Shown here: piece after piece, positions 53,905-56,181 of the stretch
How the letters are laid out: every line of letters begins with the position of its first letter
Position numbering within the stretch: position 1 is the first letter of the stretch
NCBI GenBank assembly: GCA_943333505.2
Contig: CALQTN020000022.1
Coordinates: 1-56,181, forward strand
Direction: 5' to 3'
Origin: Asaia bogorensis
Lineage (GTDB): Bacteria > Pseudomonadota > Alphaproteobacteria > Acetobacterales > Acetobacteraceae
DNA length: 56,181 nt
Notes under the pieces: model-generated
Seen by the model: the letters and a program-made list of their open reading frames with translations, nothing else
Told to the model about the DNA's origin: nothing
The model's database searches: none
Position numbers and translations under genes: made by a program

Positions 53905-55050
53905 ATGGCCGCCGACCTTACCCTCAGCCTGCATGGCTCGATCAGCGAAATTGCGACGGCGGACTGGCAGGCCTGCGCCGGTGATGGCAATCCGTTTGCC
54001 AGCCACGCCTTCCTGTCCGCAGTCGAAGATAGCGGCTCCGCCAACGCCCGCACCGGCTGGCTGCCGCAACACGCGCAATTGAAAACCGCCGCCGGCGAGG
54101 TCGTCGCCGTCGCGCCGATGTACGCGAAATCGCACAGCTACGGCGAATATGTCTTCGACCATGGCTGGGCCCAGGCGTTTGAGCGGGCAGGCGGCCAATA
54201 CTACCCCAAACTCCTGGTCGGCGTCCCGTTCAGCCCGGTGCCAGGGCCACGGCTGCTGATCCGGCCGGGGTCTGGCGTCACAATGGCAACCCTCGCTGGC
54301 GCGCTGGCGCAAGCCAACGGCGAACTGGATATGTCGGGCGTTCACGTCACGTTTTGCCAGCGCGATGAATACGACGCCCTTGGCCGCGCCGGCTGGCTGC
54401 AACGCCTCGGCATGCAGTTCCACTGGCAGAACAACAATTACGCCGATTTCGACGGCTTCCTCGCCGCATTATCCTCGCGCAAACGCAAAACCCTCAAGCG
54501 CGAGCGACGCGACGCCAATGCCGCCGGCCTCGAATTCGTCACCCTGCGCGGTGGCGATATCACCAACCGCCATTGGGATGCGTTTTACGCCTTCTACCAA
54601 TCCACCGTCGATCGCAAATGGGGCAGCGCCTACCTCACCCGCCGCTTCTTCACCCTGCTCGGCCAACGCCTCGGTGACGCCGTCGTCTTGCTGATGGCCT
54701 TCAACGGCCCAACCCCGGTGGCCGGCGCGCTCAATCTGATGGGCGCCGACGCGCTCTACGGCCGCAACTGGGGATGCTCCGGCGACTGGCCGTTCCTCCA
54801 TTTCGAACTGTGCTACTACCGCGCCATCGATTTCGCCATCGAACATACACTCGCCCGGGTCGAGGCCGGCGCCCAGGGCGAACACAAAATCCAGCGCGGC
54901 TACGTCCCCAGCGAAACCTATTCCGCCCACTGGATCGCCCATCGCGGCCTGCGCCAGGCCGTGGCAGGGTTCCTGGAGGAGGAGCGTCGGGAGAAACTGG
55001 CGCAGATTGATTATCTTGGGGAGTTTGCGCCGTTTAAGCAGGAAGGGTGA
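53905..55050 (+). CDS. FemAB-like GNAT acyltransferase (DUF482/PF04339)
   Basis: 381 residues: DWQACAGDGNPFASHAFLSAVEDSGSA start, FDHGWAQAFERAGGQYYPKLLVGVPFSPVPGPRLL, LSSRKRKTLKRERRDA, KWGSAYLTRRFF, GADALYGRNWGC, LCYYRAIDFAIE, GAQGEHKIQRGYVP. These are hallmarks of the peptidogalycan biosynthesis/recognition family. Acyl donor and acceptor unknown; soluble. It follows the RidA gene by 6 bp. R1 copy 4 begins 10 nt after its stop. Confidence 0.93.
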   Translation: MAADLTLSLHGSISEIATADWQACAGDGNPFASHAFLSAVEDSGSANARTGWLPQHAQLKTAAGEVVAVAPMYAKSHSYGEYVFDHGWAQAFERAGGQYYPKLLVGVPFSPVPGPRLLIRPGSGVTMATLAGALAQANGELDMSGVHVTFCQRDEYDALGRAGWLQRLGMQFHWQNNNYADFDGFLAALSSRKRKTLKRERRDANAAGLEFVTLRGGDITNRHWDAFYAFYQSTVDRKWGSAYLTRRFFTLLGQRLGDAVVLLMAFNGPTPVAGALNLMGADALYGRNWGCSGDWPFLHFELCYYRAIDFAIEHTLARVEAGAQGEHKIQRGYVPSETYSAHWIAHRGLRQAVAGFLEEERREKLAQIDYLGEFAPFKQEG

Positions 55051-55060
55051 AGGTAAGCGT

Positions 55061-55110
55061 GTTCTTCTTGTGAACAAAAAGAACCCAAAAAACGTCATCC
55101 AGTGTTGCCG
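55061..55110 (+). repeat. R1 gene-end repeat, copy 4
   Basis: 10 nt after the FemAB-like stop: GTTCTTCTTGT, loop GA, ACAAAAAGAAC (55061-55084, one mismatch), then CCAAAAAACGTC and TTGCCG; the second stem is missing. Confidence 0.75.
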
Positions 55111-55125
55111 TCCCTCATGCTTGCC

Positions 55126-55156
55126 GTCATTGCGAGGCGCAGCCGTGGCAATCCAG
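55126..55156 (+). repeat. R3 repeat, copy 1
   Basis: GTCATTGCGAGGCGCAGCCG then TGGCAATCCAG, a close match to the GTCATTGCGAGG...AAGCAATCCAG intergenic repeat known from many bacteria. Directly follows R1 copy 4. Confidence 0.8.
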
Positions 55157-55236
55157 GGGAACTAAAAAAAATCAGTTTGTTACAGTAATGTAAATACGAT
55201 ATCGCAACGAAATAGACGCAAGTTTCCACAGCGCCT

Positions 55237-55806
55237 CTACCCCCGCGTTGCGAAACCCGAACTCCCACCATCAACCCCGGCCAACACCACCCCGTCATCA
55301 ACCATCCCAACCGCCACCACCACCACCGCCACCCTCGGCGGCACCAGCATCGTCACCTCCGCCAATTTCATCCCCAGCATCCGGCACAGCGGCCGCAACA
55401 CCCGCCCAACCCCCGGCACCGCCGCAATCAACGCCTGCATCTCCGGTTCGGCCAGCAAATGCGCCAGATGCGAACCACAACCGGCCGCTTCCCAGCCAAG
55501 TTCGTGCACCAGCCACCCGTGCCGCGTCGGCTGCCGCAACCCTGGCACACGCGCGCCCGTCTCACCGCGCGGCCGCGCCGTCCGCACCCGCTCCACCTGC
55601 ACCAACGCCCGCTCAAACCGCCGCGCCGCGTGGGTCAACCAGCGCCATATTGGCACGATCATCCCAACCAGCCGAGGCTCCTTCAAAAACCGCCGTGCCA
55701 CCAACGTCGCCACCGCGAGCATGATCACCCCCAACCGCCGTGCCAGATCAGGCGCGCAGTCCGGTAGGGCCAATCGCTGGGGGAGGGGCGTAGTAGACAA
55801 TTTCAT
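55237..55806 (-). CDS. Uncharacterised basic protein, family U copy 2
   Basis: 189 residues from ATG 55806 (TTG 55842 behind a GGGAGG is an alternative). Same blocks in the same order as the protein at 38485-39057: LARRLG, LVARRFLKEP, W-RWLTHAARRFERAL, R-TARPRG, WLVHELGWEAAG, LAHLLAEPEMQALIAAVPG, GRVLRPLCRMLGMKL. Hydrophobic residues at about 25-40 and the C-terminal Val/Ala-rich region suggest membrane contact. No known function. It lies between R1/R3 repeats on one side and R3/R2 repeats on the other. Confidence 0.68.
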   Translation of the reverse strand: MKLSTTPLPQRLALPDCAPDLARRLGVIMLAVATLVARRFLKEPRLVGMIVPIWRWLTHAARRFERALVQVERVRTARPRGETGARVPGLRQPTRHGWLVHELGWEAAGCGSHLAHLLAEPEMQALIAAVPGVGRVLRPLCRMLGMKLAEVTMLVPPRVAVVVVAVGMVDDGVVLAGVDGGSSGFATRG

Positions 55807-55902
55807 GATAATTTTATTAACTAAAATGCGCCTAAAAGTCAATCAAAATCTCGCCACCTCCCTTAAGACCAGCGCCCGATCGCCCGACAATCCGGCGCAG
55901 AC

Positions 55903-55936
55903 CGTCACCGCGAGGCGAAGCCGTGGCGGTCCAGGG
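55903..55936 (+). repeat. R3 repeat, copy 2 (GC-drifted)
   Basis: GTCACCGCGAGGCGAAGCCG then TGGCGGTCCAGG, an R3 copy in which the AT positions have drifted to GC. It lies upstream of family U copy 2, in the 226-bp gap to the partial gene. Confidence 0.7.
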
Positions 55937-55983
55937 CAAACGATCGGACTGGGGGGGGCGGGGGGGGGGCACGGAATCGCCCC

Positions 55984-56036
55984 GCTCTAACGCTTTGGTT
56001 GGTCGTGTGAGCCCACCCACCGCCATCACGCTCTAA
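55984..56036. repeat. R2 interspersed repeat, copy 4
   Basis: GCTCTAACGCTTTGGTTGGTCGTGTGAG...CGCCATCACGCTCTAAA. On the minus strand its TAGAGCG end supplies the stop codon of the partial gene to the right. Confidence 0.75.
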
Positions 56037-56181
56037 ATAAAGCTGCTGCCAGCCAACCCGGTAACGCCGGCAAACAAAATCCGGGTCCCGTCCGACAGGG
56101 TCAGCTGTTCTGAGCCGCCAACCACCACCGCGCCGGCCAAAGCGGTTGCTGCCGCCCCGGCGCCAAACCCAACCAGGGTGA
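56033..56181 (-). CDS. C-terminus of a secreted repeat-type protein (partial)
   Basis: Only the last 48 codons are in the window; the gene starts beyond the right edge. The end reads ALAGAVVVGGSEQLTLSDGT, then RILFAGVTGLAGSSFI. The LTLSDGTRI..F..V..L...SFI pattern is common at the C-terminus of large calcium-binding/hemolysin-type or adhesin proteins of Acetobacteraceae and relatives (general recollection). Too short for certainty. The stop TAG lies in an R2 repeat. Confidence 0.5.
   Translation of the reverse strand, partial: TLVGFGAGAAATALAGAVVVGGSEQLTLSDGTRILFAGVTGLAGSSFI

Noticed and set aside
55832-56029. 65-codon minus frame between R2 and family U copy 2
   Set aside because: Runs through the G-tract and R3 repeat; composition reflects repeats, not a protein.

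Overview
The window (about 56 kb, GC-rich, strong preference for G or C at third codon positions) looks like a chromosomal segment of an alphaproteobacterium, most likely Rhodospirillales/Acetobacteraceae. Reasons: the plsX-fabH-ihfA-merR order, a ubiquinol-cytochrome c chaperone, an NDUFA12-type complex I protein, a DUF1476 (F1-ATPase zeta-like) protein, an sdhE-mfd pair divergent from recG, a fused LivH-LivM permease and a single-chain biotin-dependent carboxylase. There are no rRNA genes, CRISPR arrays, intact transposons or phage genes. The genus is inference.

Layout. 1-5777 (minus): 5' part of a large modular synthase (KS-AT-DH-methyltransferase-like-ER; the rest lies off the left edge), preceded by a possible small coupled ORF. 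6093-8811 (plus): PhyH-type oxygenase, then two genes matching the two halves of D-glutamate cyclase. 8939-14491: housekeeping block (bamE-like lipoprotein, cytochrome bc1 chaperone, yceD, rpmF, plsX, fabH, ihfA, MerR regulator, tRNA-Pro). 14515-16333 (minus): exopolysaccharide initiating transferase and a small secreted protein. 16518-17456: FAH-family enzyme. 17580-25470 (minus): alcohol dehydrogenase, SDR, two tandem glycosyltransferases and the carboxylase, tightly packed. 25572-31526 (minus): zeta-like protein, luciferase-like oxidoreductase and a liv-type ABC transporter. 31764-32046: decayed EamA transporter. 32152-39057 (plus): hybrid histidine kinase, NIPSNAP protein, pta-ackA, MFS transporter, cupin and an uncharacterised protein. 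39284-45112: recG divergent from sdhE-mfd. 45359-51773 (minus): an eight-gene compact operon running NDUFA12, mlaD, a 76-residue protein, DUF2155, trehalose-phosphatase, glycosyltransferase, UDP-galactopyranose mutase, GH15 hydrolase. 51913-55050 (plus): TSCPD (ribonucleotide-reductase-like) protein, RidA-like protein, FemAB-like acyltransferase. 55237-end (minus): a second copy of the uncharacterised family and the C-terminus of a repeat-type secreted protein.

The most unusual non-coding signal is three interspersed repeat families. R1 (A/T-rich 11-bp hairpin, A-tract, GC-rich stem) begins 4-10 nt after a stop codon in the same polarity at all four gene ends where it occurs. R2 (TAGAGCGTGATGACC type) supplies the stop codon of three genes. 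R3 is the widespread GTCATTGCGAGG...GCAATCCAG type. Repeats of these families cluster around the two uncharacterised paralogues.

Other notable points: an SDR gene whose best start is a non-canonical ATA behind a strong Shine-Dalgarno, two candidate leaderless promoters (ihfA, sdhE), and trehalose-phosphatase without trehalose-6-phosphate synthase in view.
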